From JABIDZ01 sp964619405 (GTDB lineage: Archaea > Iainarchaeota > Iainarchaeia > Iainarchaeales > JAAZKV01), in the NCBI GenBank assembly GCA_964619405.1, contig CAZUCF010000010.1, positions 1-30,414 of the forward strand: a DNA stretch of 30,414 nt, written 5' to 3'. This document shows positions 7,183 to 16,590 of the stretch, one piece after another. The notes beneath the pieces were generated by a model. That model was given only the letters and a program-made list of their open reading frames with translations, made no database searches and was not told where the DNA came from. Each line of letters begins with the position of its first letter. The stretch's first letter is position 1. A program made the position numbers and the translations under genes.

Positions 7183-7776
7183 GTGAAAATACTTCAATTG
7201 AATGTTAAAGGTTTTGATAATAATTTTTCTTACCTAGTAATTGGTGCAAAAAAAGAGTCTGTTTTAATAGACCCTACTGGTGACAAAAAAATAATTGAAA
7301 ACGCAATTAAAAAAAGTAAAGCAAGACTAGTTTTATTACTAACGACGCATTCTCACCCGGACCACAAAGAATTATTAAATTATTTTTTACAAAAAAATAT
7401 TTCTTTAAAAAATTTTAAAGCATTAAAAAAAGAACCTTTTTTTGTTATTGCTGGATTAAAAATAAAAACTATTTTTACTCCTGGCCACACGAAGGATTCA
7501 GTTTGTTTTCTAATAGAAAACAATTTGTTTACTGGCGACACCTTGTTTGTGAAAGGGGTTGGCACAACTGATTATGGTGGCAACAAAAAACAGTTAAAAA
7601 ATTCAATTGAATTGCTTTCTAGTTTTGATAAAAAGATTATTGTTTGGCCCGGGCACAATTATAATGGTGTTAAATCAACTTTGGGTGAAGCAATTTCTAA
7701 TTCGCATATTAATCCAAGCGAAAAAACTTTGGAAAAGATTCAAAAAAAAGTTTTGGAGTACGAAAAAAAAGTATAG
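7183..7776 (+). CDS. Metallo-beta-lactamase-fold hydrolase (glyoxalase II-like)
   Basis: About 197 residues. The metal-binding motif is THSHPDH (HxHxDH). It is followed by PGHTKDS (His), FTGDTLF (bridging Asp) and WPGHN (His), so the dinuclear site is complete. A short protein of this kind, without the C-terminal glyoxalase II domain, usually hydrolyses thioesters or is of unknown substrate. The frame stays open to 7054, but the upstream residues overlap the divergent lipoprotein gene and look non-native. I prefer the GTG at 7183 (VKILQLNVKGFDNNFSYLV), which has a TTTTAAA about 28 bp upstream, consistent with a leaderless message. Confidence 0.85.
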   Translation: MKILQLNVKGFDNNFSYLVIGAKKESVLIDPTGDKKIIENAIKKSKARLVLLLTTHSHPDHKELLNYFLQKNISLKNFKALKKEPFFVIAGLKIKTIFTPGHTKDSVCFLIENNLFTGDTLFVKGVGTTDYGGNKKQLKNSIELLSSFDKKIIVWPGHNYNGVKSTLGEAISNSHINPSEKTLEKIQKKVLEYEKKV

Positions 7777-7795
7777 TTTTTTTCTCGCATGTTTT

Positions 7796-8533
7796 TTAAT
7801 GTAATTCTAATAATAATATTCCAGCCATTATTCCTATTCCAATCAAAATGAATAATAATTGGAGTATTGAATCCTTTATTTTTGGATTTTTGTGTAATTC
7901 TGGTATTAAATCAGTGCCTGCAATGTAAATAAAACCGCCAGCGGTTATTGCTACTAATATTGGTATTATTCCTTCTACCCAAATGTTAAATATTATTGCG
8001 ATTATTGCTCCTATGAATGTTGTTAGCGAGATTAAAAAATTTGCTATTAAAGCTTTTTTTCTAGTAAAACCGCCTTTTAATAATACTCCAAAATCACCTA
8101 TTTCTTGTGGTACTTCGTGAGCAAAAATAGCTATTGCTGTTGCTATACCCAAATTAATTGAAACAATAAAAGTGCTTGCAAGTAGTACTCCGTCAAGAAA
8201 ATTGTGTAAACAATCGCCTATCAAATTCATGTAAGTAAAAGACAAGTGATTGTGTTCTGCTTTGTGGCAATGATGCCAGAAAACAAATTTTTCTAAAACA
8301 AAAAATAGTATTATTCCTAACAAAACATATGCTAAAACATCTTTCAAAAATCCTTCTTCTAATAATTCTGGTAACAAGTGAAGAAATACTCCTCCAAGCA
8401 AAGCACCTATTGACAAGGAAACTAATAAATCCAAGCTCTTAGTTAACTTTTCTTTTTTAATTGAAAGAGTAAAAATTCCTATTAGCGAGGCCAAGGATAT
8501 TATTATGAGTGACAAAAAAAGTTCTATTAACAT
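7796..8533 (-). CDS. ZIP family metal transporter
   Basis: 245 residues with about seven to eight membrane segments. Helix 4 carries GDCLHNFLDG (His110, Asn111, Asp114) and helix 5 carries AHEVPQEIGDF (His139, Glu140, Glu144, Asp147). These are the ZIP metal-site motifs. A His-rich loop (HHCHKAEHNH, 87-96) lies between helices 3 and 4 and is typical for zinc or iron sensing. It would move divalent metal into the cytoplasm. It is convergent with the metallo-hydrolase gene, whose stop codon lies 20 bp away. Confidence 0.93.
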   Translation of the reverse strand: MLIELFLSLIIISLASLIGIFTLSIKKEKLTKSLDLLVSLSIGALLGGVFLHLLPELLEEGFLKDVLAYVLLGIILFFVLEKFVFWHHCHKAEHNHLSFTYMNLIGDCLHNFLDGVLLASTFIVSINLGIATAIAIFAHEVPQEIGDFGVLLKGGFTRKKALIANFLISLTTFIGAIIAIIFNIWVEGIIPILVAITAGGFIYIAGTDLIPELHKNPKIKDSILQLLFILIGIGIMAGILLLELH

Positions 8534-8587
8534 AACAAAATTATTTGAAACACATTTATAAATTAAGTGATGAATAAAAAATTAAAC

Positions 8588-8703
8588 AATAATTTACTAA
8601 TATTGAGTGGTAAGTTAAATAGTAATTTATTAATATTGAGTGGTAAGTTAAATACTAAAATAGTATATTAAATATTTTATTATAGTGTATTAAATATTTT
8701 ATT
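8588..8703. repeat. AT-rich tandem repeats upstream of the ZIP gene
   Basis: Two 33-bp units (8588-8620 and 8621-8653) share ATATTGAGTGGTAAGTTAAAT exactly in their last 20 or so bases. They are followed by two 20-bp units TAGT(A/G)TATTAAATATTTTAT 22 bp apart (from 8661 and 8683). They sit 55 bp before the ZIP start and after the next upstream gene, so they may belong to its promoter region. No coding capacity. Confidence 0.75.
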
Positions 8704-8749
8704 TTTTTGAGTTATTTTTTTAATAAATTATTTTTTTAGTATTTTGTTG

Positions 8750-9109
8750 TTATGCTATTATTAGTCTTCCCTTTGGTTTTGCTTGTGCTTGTTCAACAGC
8801 AATTCTCTCAAAAATTATTTCTTCTCCATGAGCATATTCTTCTTTGCTTGAATTAGCAATCATTAGTACTACTTGTGCGCCCTTGTGGTGGCAAAAACCT
8901 TCTCCATAATTACTTTCAACGCTAACAACCCTTTTGTCTGTTCCAGTAACAATCATTTCCCTTGTGATCGCACCGTCAATTAGTTTTCCTATAACACAAA
9001 CCTCTTCAGTGCCAAAAAATTGGTCTGTTTTCAAAACCATTAATTTTCCTTTTACTGCTCCCCTTTGCATTACTTCTGAATTACCAAACGTCATTTTCAC
9101 TAAACTCAA
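8750..9109 (-). CDS. Free-standing translation-factor domain II-like protein
   Basis: About 119 residues, predicted all beta. GKLIDGAITREMIVTGTDKR, then VVSVESNYGEG, then KGAQVVLMIANSSKEEYAHGE resemble the second beta-barrel domain of EF-Tu/EF-1A-like GTPases (a GxVxxGxIxxG, VxSIE and GxxVxLxI pattern). No GTPase domain is present. The listed start is a TTG (9109). The frame remains open upstream to a stop near 9188 with plausible residues (EIVLNKSAFNTREGDG) but no good start codon, so the N-terminus is uncertain. The role is unknown and the fold call is by eye. Confidence 0.5.
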   Translation of the reverse strand: MSLVKMTFGNSEVMQRGAVKGKLMVLKTDQFFGTEEVCVIGKLIDGAITREMIVTGTDKRVVSVESNYGEGFCHHKGAQVVLMIANSSKEEYAHGEEIIFERIAVEQAQAKPKGRLIIA

Positions 9110-9297
9110 ACCATCACCCTCTCTTGTGTTAAAGGCACTTTTATTAAGAACAATTTCGTTATTAAGAATACATTGTATTATTTCCTAACAAAATTTTATC
9201 ATTAACTTTGTTTTTCAAACAATTCCAAAAAATAGCTTGTGTTGAGAGCTATTAATTGCAAATTTTTTTCCTGAATAAAAATAGAACAAAGTTATAT

Positions 9298-12200
9298 TTA
9301 AATGTTATTTTTTTTTCTTGAAAACCAAGTCAAAAAAACTATGCTTAAAAAGATTATTAAAAAATTATTGTCTGGGACAACAATTGTTTGTTGTTGTTTT
9401 ACAAAAGAAAAATATTTTTTTATTTCGCATCTATTACATTGAGGGCTTTGGCTTTTTATTTCAGCATTACCACTATAAGTTCCTTCTTGGAAATCACAAT
9501 TATTATCAATTACTTCTTGTGCTGGCTCAAAATTACACGAAATTGTTTTACTTGGAATCACTATTTGGTTGTTAGCATTTCTCACAATAATATTTGCGCT
9601 AGTGTCTGACTCGCATTTAGCACTAGCAATTATTTTGCAACCACTTTGCTTTAATTCTAAATCAATAATATTATTTTGTTCTGGTGAAATATCACAATTA
9701 TTATTATGGCACCAATTACTACAACAATCAGAATCTTTTAAACAAAAATTATTTAATTCTACACAATAATCTTCTTGAGCGCAAACCCCCAAAACACAAT
9801 TTTCAGAACAACAATCTTCATCAATAATACAATTTTCTCCTTGTTCTTTGCATGGTTCTTCTGGCATGCATAATTCATTATCACAGGTTAGTCCTTCGCA
9901 ACAATCTTCTTCAACACTACATTCTTCTCCTTCGTTTTTACATTCTTCCTCATTGCCTCTTGTCGCATAACATGTTGGTGAACCATGTCCTTCACACAAG
10001 CAATTCCAATAAGTTGTTTGGCCTAATCCAGGGAAAATAATTGTGCTCCAATCAAATTCACTATTTTCTTTATCTGGACAAAAAAACATATATCCTGTTC
10101 CAAGCCAAGTTGTTTGGCTTGTTAAATAATTTCTTGCATTTAGCCCGCAACAAAAATCATAATTTAATCCGTTACAATCTTCTGGGCAAGTTTCAATGTT
10201 TTCTGTTGGGGGAGTGCAAATATTATCTCCGCACCCAATAACTGATTGGTATGCTGGCACAATATCATCAATATAGTTTCGTGGTTGGTCAAGAATTTTT
10301 TTGCAATTTAATGAATCACAATAATACATATCATAATCTTCATCTGAAATAAATAATCCGCCAGAATTATCAGGTGTGTTTACATAAATGTTAAATTCGG
10401 TTTCTGTTTTTATTGTAGTACAATTAGGGTAATAACAATATGACATGTTTTCATCATCAACTGAGTGTGTTACAAAAGCGCCTCCGTTAGAAGCTGGTAA
10501 TATTTTCCAATTATTATTTGTTGAATTTAGGTTTACACATTCTGGATAAGTTTCTCCGTCTTGTCTAATAATTGCCATTACTTTTCCTGGTGAATTATCC
10601 TTTGCGTTTTGATCAATTACATAACCTAAAATAGTTATTCCTTCGCTTGGTCTAACCTCATAGCTTGGTACAATATGGTACATGAGTCTTCTTCCATAGT
10701 AACCATCATGTATAGCTCTTGAATAAAAGTTTAAATCACAATTAATTTTTTTGCAACCATATTCAGTACAATAAGCAATGCCATCATAAATATTATTTCC
10801 AAGTAAATTTGCTTTAACTAGCCAAGCATTTTCTTCTTTAATATAAGCGCCTCCAAATCCAGGTTCTTCTACTATTCCTGATACTGGGGGCATTTGTATT
10901 ACATCAAGAGAATTAAATTGGTGTGCAAAATAAGGGCTTATTATTGTGTGGTTTTTTTTATTATTACTTATTGCAGGGATAGCTGCTCCAGAATCAAAAA
11001 CAGCTATTTGTCCATAATCTGATCCATTTACTGGATAATATGAGATATAATCATTTTGGGAATAAAAGTATCCTATGTTTGGAGAATAACCAAATTTATA
11101 TAATCCCCCAATATTATCGTGAAAACCAATATTAGCATGGGTATTGCAACCAAATTTATTACAATAATTTTCTGCTATGTACACACTATCTTCAAAAAAA
11201 TAACCTTCCTCACTAAAATCAATATTAACATTTTTGTTTGTTAGTGTTACAAAATTATTTTTTCCATATTCAACAAAAATTATTTTTTTTTCGCTTGTAT
11301 CATAATTATATGTTGTTGCAAACACCCCGCTTTTTGAGGGAATAATATTTATTGGTTTAAATCCTGTTTCCGAGTACATGGTATTACACGAATCATTAAA
11401 ACACTCAACTATTTTTTCTTCATCAATTATTGCGATTATTCCCTTGTATTGAGATGTTTTTATTGTGTTTACTGAATCAGTAGTTAGTAATTGTTTACAA
11501 CTATCTTTTGTGCACCTGTAAATTTCAGAAGAAGTGTGAAAATATACTCCAAATACTTCATCAGGGTTTACTGGTACACAATAATTATTGATTTTTTTAA
11601 ATCCATTTAAACAATTATTATTGCAATCCGAATTAGGGATATGATAAGAATTACAATCACTTGTTAAAACAAAATTGTTAGTTGTTATTTTTAGGTTGGA
11701 TTGTAGAATTTTTTCTTTTGTTTTTAATATGCAACCACTCCCATCCATTGCACAATTCCAAAGTTTTCCAGCACTATCCCACGCAACAATTAAATTAGAA
11801 TATTTACTATAATCAACAATTCTATTAATCTCGTGAAACATAATTCCAGGGTTAACAATATTACAACCAGCGCTAAGCCCACAAGAATATAATGCTCCAA
11901 CAGAATCAATAACATAAAATGCTTTTCCTGGAGGAATAGTGCCCACATAATCACTAGTTAAAAGTGAAGCAAATTTTCCATATGTTACTCTGAATTGATT
12001 TACTGGGTTAGAAAAAATTAGTTCTCCACTCCAATCTCTTGAACGAGTCAGAATTGTTTCTGTGGGGAATTCAGTACAATCCATTGCACTACCATAAGAA
12101 TTACATAAGTTAACTTTGTTTGAAATTGATTTAACAAAAAGCGAATTTTCAAATCCTTGGACAGCATCCTGTGTTATTTCAGCATTTATGTTTGTGGTTG

Positions 12201-13359
12201 TTTCTTTTGTAATAACTAAATTTGATACAATACAACTAACTGAGCTCGAATAATAACAAGCACCCAATCTTTTGTTTCCAGCATCATCAAAAGTAAACCA
12301 TAATGCAGAATGGTGCGGGTCAAAATATCTTGAATAATTTACATCGAGTGAATAGGAATAATCTGGGCCACAATCAATATTCGCGCCATTAATAGTTAAT
12401 GGAACTTTTGTTGATTGACTACTTCCCATACTATAAATATTAATTTCTTTATTTCCACTTCCATCTTTTGTGCAACGGTTTAACCACGCTACTCCTGAAT
12501 TAAAACTAGTAATTGCTCCACTCCAACTAATTGTTGGTTTAAGATTTGATGAATTAATAGATACATCAACTTCATAGCCAATATCCCCATTAGATTGATC
12601 AATTTCTAAGTAACCTGAATTAATTCCAGGGATTATGTATTCTAAATTTGCCCACCAATAACCAGACACACAATTAATGTCCCCTGTTGTAATTTCTCCA
12701 GTATAATTTATTTTTACTGGTTTGAAACAAAACGAAGTACCACCTGTTCTGTTATATCCAATAAACCCGATTGAAGTTACATTTTTGAAAAAAGGATGTA
12801 CTTTTGAATAACTAGTTGTGGGAACCAAACTGTTAGAATTATCTTTATATTTTTGTGTTGTAGTATTATTAGCTGGATTATATTCCCAAATTGAAAAATA
12901 TCTTCCATCTCTACCAGTTATGAATAAAGTATTAATACCCGCAACAATTGAATTCAAATTTTTTTCAGTAGTTGATGTTGGATTTACTATTTTAAATCCG
13001 CTAATACCAAGGTTTATTTCCGAACAATTTTTTGCAGAAGAATTACATTTCCACAAATTCCCATCTAAATCCAAAGCGTAAACATTTCCCCCAAGTTCAG
13101 CAATATTAAAATTGGGTGAGAACCACTTCGGATTTTTATAATATAAAAAATCTGTATTACTCATTTCGTCCGGATTAAAATAATCTTTTGGTAAATAATT
13201 AACGCCCCTATCATCAGGATTAAAAACATTACAACCATTATCATTACAAGCAACTAATTCTCCCCTACTATTTATTGCAACATAGCTTTCTGCTGTAACG
13301 ATTGAAGAAATTATTATAAGAAATATTATTGTTAAAAAAATTGTTTTTCGCATTAACAA
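9298..13359 (-). CDS. Giant secreted Cys-rich surface protein with C-terminal anchor
   Basis: 1353 residues. It has an N-terminal signal peptide (MRKTIFLTIIFLIIISSIVT) and a C-terminal hydrophobic segment followed by basic residues (FLIIFLSIVFLTWFSRKKNN), so it is probably an anchored cell-surface protein. Residues about 25-1090 contain recurring units of the type 'xVDSxGxLYxCxxxxGCNxxxxG', suggestive of beta-propeller-like or tandem beta repeats with paired cysteines. Near 1090 is CGDNICTPPTENIETCPEDC, a signature common in DPANN surface proteins. After it come three Dickkopf-like Cys clusters (EECSVEEDCCEGLTC, NCIIDEDCCSENC, FCLKDSDCCSNWC). Many asparagines would allow N-glycosylation. It may act in host or cell contact, but that is inference. 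Confidence 0.85.
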   Translation of the reverse strand: MLMRKTIFLTIIFLIIISSIVTAESYVAINSRGELVACNDNGCNVFNPDDRGVNYLPKDYFNPDEMSNTDFLYYKNPKWFSPNFNIAELGGNVYALDLDGNLWKCNSSAKNCSEINLGISGFKIVNPTSTTEKNLNSIVAGINTLFITGRDGRYFSIWEYNPANNTTTQKYKDNSNSLVPTTSYSKVHPFFKNVTSIGFIGYNRTGGTSFCFKPVKINYTGEITTGDINCVSGYWWANLEYIIPGINSGYLEIDQSNGDIGYEVDVSINSSNLKPTISWSGAITSFNSGVAWLNRCTKDGSGNKEINIYSMGSSQSTKVPLTINGANIDCGPDYSYSLDVNYSRYFDPHHSALWFTFDDAGNKRLGACYYSSSVSCIVSNLVITKETTTNINAEITQDAVQGFENSLFVKSISNKVNLCNSYGSAMDCTEFPTETILTRSRDWSGELIFSNPVNQFRVTYGKFASLLTSDYVGTIPPGKAFYVIDSVGALYSCGLSAGCNIVNPGIMFHEINRIVDYSKYSNLIVAWDSAGKLWNCAMDGSGCILKTKEKILQSNLKITTNNFVLTSDCNSYHIPNSDCNNNCLNGFKKINNYCVPVNPDEVFGVYFHTSSEIYRCTKDSCKQLLTTDSVNTIKTSQYKGIIAIIDEEKIVECFNDSCNTMYSETGFKPINIIPSKSGVFATTYNYDTSEKKIIFVEYGKNNFVTLTNKNVNIDFSEEGYFFEDSVYIAENYCNKFGCNTHANIGFHDNIGGLYKFGYSPNIGYFYSQNDYISYYPVNGSDYGQIAVFDSGAAIPAISNNKKNHTIISPYFAHQFNSLDVIQMPPVSGIVEEPGFGGAYIKEENAWLVKANLLGNNIYDGIAYCTEYGCKKINCDLNFYSRAIHDGYYGRRLMYHIVPSYEVRPSEGITILGYVIDQNAKDNSPGKVMAIIRQDGETYPECVNLNSTNNNWKILPASNGGAFVTHSVDDENMSYCYYPNCTTIKTETEFNIYVNTPDNSGGLFISDEDYDMYYCDSLNCKKILDQPRNYIDDIVPAYQSVIGCGDNICTPPTENIETCPEDCNGLNYDFCCGLNARNYLTSQTTWLGTGYMFFCPDKENSEFDWSTIIFPGLGQTTYWNCLCEGHGSPTCYATRGNEEECKNEGEECSVEEDCCEGLTCDNELCMPEEPCKEQGENCIIDEDCCSENCVLGVCAQEDYCVELNNFCLKDSDCCSNWCHNNNCDISPEQNNIIDLELKQSGCKIIASAKCESDTSANIIVRNANNQIVIPSKTISCNFEPAQEVIDNNCDFQEGTYSGNAEIKSQSPQCNRCEIKKYFSFVKQQQTIVVPDNNFLIIFLSIVFLTWFSRKKNNI

Positions 13360-13516
13360 AATATGTTTTTTGTATTATTAATCCTTTTTGTTTCAAATTT
13401 TTTGTTTTTTTGAAAAGTATTTTGTTTTTATATTGTAAGACAATTTGTTATAATTTGTTCTTCAAAAAAAGTTTCTCTTCTATTAGTGGGTAATTATTTT
13501 TTTCAAAAAAAATAGT

Positions 13517-13536
13517 TTGTTGCCTTTCGGCAACAA
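13517..13536 (-). terminator. Hairpin terminator after the SIMPL gene
   Basis: TTGTTGCC/GGCAACAA with a 4-nt loop, 26 bp after the SIMPL stop. On the minus strand it is followed by ACTATTTTTTTTG. Confidence 0.7.
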
Positions 13537-13561
13537 CCAAAACAATTATTTTTTATTTTTT

Positions 13562-14344
13562 TTATTCTATTTCAAATACTACTGAAACGCTTGCTGTTAC
13601 TTGTACTTCACCAGCTATTACTGGTGTTCGCACACCATCCGAACCAGCTGTTTGTTCTACCATGTCATAACTCTTGTAGTTTGGGGCATAGTAAGCATTT
13701 GATTCTTGTACTGAACTAACATTACTTATTGTTAGGTTTAATCCAGAAGCAATGCTCTCTGCTTTTCTTTTTGCTGTTTCAGAAGCTTCTTTTAGAGCAA
13801 TTTGTTTTACTTCTAATTCTTTTGCTTCTGTTAAACCAAAAGAAATTCCTCCTATTTTGTTGACTCCTGATTGTATTGCTATGTCAACAATTTCTCCTGC
13901 TTTTGTTGTATCATAAAGAGTTACTTGAATAGTATTAGTTGTTTTATAACCAATTGACTCTGATTTTTCAATTGTTTTGTTCCACTGGTATTCTTCGTAC
14001 ACATAATAACTAGTTGTTTTTATTTGTGTTTCTAATACTCCTGCTTGTTTTAAAGCATTAATTGTTTTATCAGCTATTACTGCATTATCTGACTGGCTTT
14101 TTTGTGCTGAAATATCAAGTGTTTCTATTGTCAAAGAAATTTCTACTTTGTCTGGTGTAACATACTTTGTTACTGTTCCTGATGAACTAAGAGTTTGTTT
14201 TTCAGGAATATTGTCAGTGTAAATATTTATGTTATCTGCTTTCTTGTCAAGAACCATTGTTGCTGCAAAAAAAACTATTGCTAGTAATGCAATAATTATT
14301 ACTATCATTGTTATATTACTTATTTTCTGTTTTTCTTCTTTCAT
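13562..14344 (-). CDS. SIMPL (DUF541) domain membrane-anchored protein
   Basis: 260 residues. An uncleaved N-terminal anchor (ITMIVIIIALLAIVFFAATM, about 11-30) precedes a SIMPL/DUF541 domain. The domain shows the family's SGTVTKYVTPDKVEISLTIET opening, the ALKQAGVLETQIKT step, a central GYKTTNTIQVTL strand and a final VQVTASVSVVFEIE. Bacterial relatives are periplasmic or outer-membrane proteins linked to oxidative stress or hemin use, and the archaeal role is not known. A Shine-Dalgarno GGAGGT lies just before the ATG. The gene is downstream of the serpin on the same strand, about 100 bp away. Confidence 0.85.
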   Translation of the reverse strand: MKEEKQKISNITMIVIIIALLAIVFFAATMVLDKKADNINIYTDNIPEKQTLSSSGTVTKYVTPDKVEISLTIETLDISAQKSQSDNAVIADKTINALKQAGVLETQIKTTSYYVYEEYQWNKTIEKSESIGYKTTNTIQVTLYDTTKAGEIVDIAIQSGVNKIGGISFGLTEAKELEVKQIALKEASETAKRKAESIASGLNLTISNVSSVQESNAYYAPNYKSYDMVEQTAGSDGVRTPVIAGEVQVTASVSVVFEIE

Positions 14345-14450
14345 AAAAAAACCTCCATTTTTTTAATAAACTATTATTTTTTGTTGTTATTAAATAGCTC
14401 GTTTTGTTTAGGGTAAAACCAAACTGTTTTTTTTTTTGAATTTTTTTTAT

Positions 14451-15737
14451 TTAATTTTCTTTTGTTGGGTCAACAATTTTTCCCATGAACAATATTTCTT
14501 CATTATTATTTTTGATTATAAAAGCAAATGGTTTGTTTGCTTCAAATAATTCTGTTTGAACAAATGCTGTTTTTTCAATCATTACTACTGCTGTTGCTGC
14601 TGCAGCCTCTGTTCCTTCCTCGTTTATTTCAACAAAAGCCTTGTGGTAAATCTCGCTAATCCTTACAAAGTTTTCTGGATCCATTTTTGAAAAATTTGCT
14701 GAATTAGTAAACGCTTCTCTTAAGCCCATTTCTTGTAAATCTTTTTTCATTTCATACTTTGTTTCAAGTTTTATTTTTGGTATTCTAACAATAACTTCTT
14801 GTTTAAACATTTTTTCTTTTAATTCCATTAATTGTTCTGCTGTGGGAATATCAAAATCATAATTAATTTTTCCTTCATTATTTAATGGTAAAATAATTAG
14901 CATTGATATTTCTTCTCCCTTGTAAGGTAATTCCAAGTATTGGAATTCGTTGTCCTTGTAATAAAAAAATTCTTCTTCTTGTTCCATTAACTGTGCTTTT
15001 ACAATATTATTCTCTGAAACAAAAAAATCTTCTTGTTTAGTATTTTCTTCTTTGAATTTTGTTGCCCAATCTCCCTTGAAATAAATAGCGTTTGTTAGAA
15101 CAAGCCTTGTTTCTGTTGTTATTGAAGGAGGTGTTTCTGGCAACAAATCTTTTATCTTGTTTTTTGTTTGCTCTTCAACCCAAGCATTTATTTTTTGTCT
15201 TTGTTCTTCTGGGTAATTAACAAAATCAACATTATTTACTTTTCCATAATAATACTTTTCAATTAAATCAAAATAGGATTGATAGAATTCGTATGTTTGT
15301 TCTGCCCACAAAGAATTAGCAATGCTTAAATCATAATTTCCTTTTGAAACACTGTTATTCAAACTATTATAAATTTTTGCAAAAGATGCTCTTCTTTCTA
15401 AATCGTTTTCTGGGAAATAAAAAACGTTTTGCATTTCTTCAGCGGTTTTTCCACTTGCTCCTTCGTAAGTCATTGCAAGTGTTGTTGAAATACTAAACGG
15501 AGAAAAGAAAATGTTTTTACCAGTGTCAATCTTGTTGTAGTAATCAATTGCGAACTTGTTGTTTGCTAAAACCAAGTCATTTACTCCTTGTTGCGTTGCT
15601 TGACTATCATCTAGTGCTTTAAAACTAATTAAACCATTTGCAATTGGCAGATTACTTGTTGGCAAAATAGTATTAGTACAACCAATTAATAATAGAATAA
15701 TTAATATTAATCCTATAAAAATTATTTTTGATTTCAT
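14451..15737 (-). CDS. Serpin, lipoprotein form
   Basis: 428 residues. The signal peptide MKSKIIFIGLILIILLLIGC ends in a lipobox, so Cys20 is probably lipidated and the serpin held on the outer membrane face. The serpin fold is complete: NIFFSPFSISTTLAMTYEGA, LTNAIYFKGDWATKF, and NKPFAFIIKNNNEEILFMGK at the C-terminus. The hinge HKAFVEINEEGTEAAAATAV has the small residues of inhibitory serpins. Counting from the hinge puts P1 near Lys in VVMIEKTAF, hinting at a trypsin-like target, but the loop is a few residues longer than in classical serpins. It would inhibit serine or cysteine proteases from other cells. Serpins are uncommon in archaea. Confidence 0.95.
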   Translation of the reverse strand: MKSKIIFIGLILIILLLIGCTNTILPTSNLPIANGLISFKALDDSQATQQGVNDLVLANNKFAIDYYNKIDTGKNIFFSPFSISTTLAMTYEGASGKTAEEMQNVFYFPENDLERRASFAKIYNSLNNSVSKGNYDLSIANSLWAEQTYEFYQSYFDLIEKYYYGKVNNVDFVNYPEEQRQKINAWVEEQTKNKIKDLLPETPPSITTETRLVLTNAIYFKGDWATKFKEENTKQEDFFVSENNIVKAQLMEQEEEFFYYKDNEFQYLELPYKGEEISMLIILPLNNEGKINYDFDIPTAEQLMELKEKMFKQEVIVRIPKIKLETKYEMKKDLQEMGLREAFTNSANFSKMDPENFVRISEIYHKAFVEINEEGTEAAAATAVVMIEKTAFVQTELFEANKPFAFIIKNNNEEILFMGKIVDPTKEN

Positions 15738-15816
15738 ATACTTGTATTGTTCTCTCGTAATTTAAAAGTGTTTGTTTTTGTTAGGCGTAATTTATTTAAT
15801 ATTAACTTTTTAGTAT

Positions 15817-15843
15817 TACCAAAGATTTTTCTTATTTTTGGTA
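15817..15843 (-). terminator. Hairpin after the mazF-like gene
   Basis: TACCAAA/TTTGGTA with a 13-nt AT-rich loop, beginning 7 bp beyond the toxin stop codon on the minus strand. It marks the left end of the cassette region. No tRNA-Tyr-like repeat is visible to its left. Confidence 0.5.
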
Positions 15844-15849
15844 GTTGTT

Positions 15850-16200
15850 TTAAAGTTCGTATAATTCACAAATTTTTTCTTTTACTTCTTTTAATTTTTC
15901 TTTTGTGATTTTTCCAATTTTTGTTCGAATCATTTCTTTATATGTTGTTACAGGGTTATCTGTCATTATCATACTCGATTTTTTCAATTGACCATTTTCT
16001 AAATCATTGTTTGCAAGATTAATGTTATATTTTGTTTTCTTAGATTGGGATGTTATTTTTAATAAAATTATATCTTCTGAATTTTTATTATATTTTGAGT
16101 TGCTTATTACTAATGCGGGTCTCGTTTCTAGACCAATTTGTTCGGAGTAAAGAATTTCTGCTACTATTATTTCTCCTTGTTCAAAATTTAAAGAGTTCAT
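15850..16200 (-). CDS. MazF/PemK-like endoribonuclease toxin
   Basis: About 116 residues from the ATG at 16200 (MNSLNFEQGEIIVAEILYSE). The MazF/PemK fold is shown by FEQGEIIVAEILYSEQIGLE, then TRPALVISNSKYN and later KSSMIMTDNPVTTYKEMI. This family cleaves mRNA at short sequences. The longer frame to 16239 lies inside the antitoxin and adds residues that do not fit the family. The true start overlaps the antitoxin 3' end by about 20 bp, the usual antitoxin-toxin coupling. It is the leftmost cassette of the array. Confidence 0.8.
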   Translation of the reverse strand: MNSLNFEQGEIIVAEILYSEQIGLETRPALVISNSKYNKNSEDIILLKITSQSKKTKYNINLANNDLENGQLKKSSMIMTDNPVTTYKEMIRTKIGKITKEKLKEVKEKICELYEL

Positions 16201-16384
16201 GTGCTTCTTCACCTTTTTCAACCCATCGCTTATACGCATACAATCTTAGTGGGTCTTTTTCTGTTTCTAACAAAGTAATTTTTTGTTTGAATGCTTGTCT
16301 TGCTATTTCGGCCCACTTAATTTCAGGGTATTTTTTCATTTTTCTGTGTATTTCTTCAGGGATTGCCATAGTCATGTTAGGCAT
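16181..16384 (-). CDS. Ribbon-helix-helix antitoxin (VapB/MazE-like)
   Basis: 67 residues. MPNMTMAIPEEIHRKMKKYP followed by IKWAEIARQAFKQKI is the short RHH DNA-binding module common in archaeal antitoxins, and the charged tail (KRWVEKGEEAHELFKF) would wrap the toxin. A strong Shine-Dalgarno GAGGTGG lies about 6 nt before the ATG. TATTTAAAT-rich sequence upstream (16400-16428) fits a TATA box. It precedes and overlaps the MazF-like toxin. Confidence 0.8.
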   Translation of the reverse strand: MPNMTMAIPEEIHRKMKKYPEIKWAEIARQAFKQKITLLETEKDPLRLYAYKRWVEKGEEAHELFKF

Positions 16385-16424
16385 AAAACCACCTCTTACT
16401 TAAATATGTAAAATAAGTATATTT

Positions 16425-16496
16425 AAATGTTTGTTGAGTATCGCGCTAACAATGAATTGCACATTGGATTAAAGTGTCTGTTAACCCAGACAATTT
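16425..16496 (-). repeat. Cassette-junction repeat R8 (type 3)
   Basis: About 72 bp. It matches R9 (18663-18735) at roughly 80% over its length, including AAATGTTTGTTGAGT, TCGCGCTAACAATGA and TTGCAC. Read on the minus strand it contains a T-arm-like hairpin CAATG-TGCAATT-CATTG and, just 5' of it, a hairpin TGTCTG-GGTTAA-CAGACA, recalling the anticodon and T arms of a tRNA 3' half. It lies between the lipoprotein stop and the antitoxin promoter. Confidence 0.7.
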
Positions 16497-16590
16497 TTAA
16501 ATAACAAAAAAATTAGACTCAAGTTTTATTCACATATTATAGTAATGCAAATCAATGGTCAGTTAAATAATAATAGTTATTTTAATTGAT

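Noticed and set aside
9318..13081. Several 60-90 codon plus-strand ORFs opposite the giant surface protein
   Set aside because: They are antisense shadows of the 1353-residue gene, with low-complexity Leu/Phe-rich translations and no start signals.
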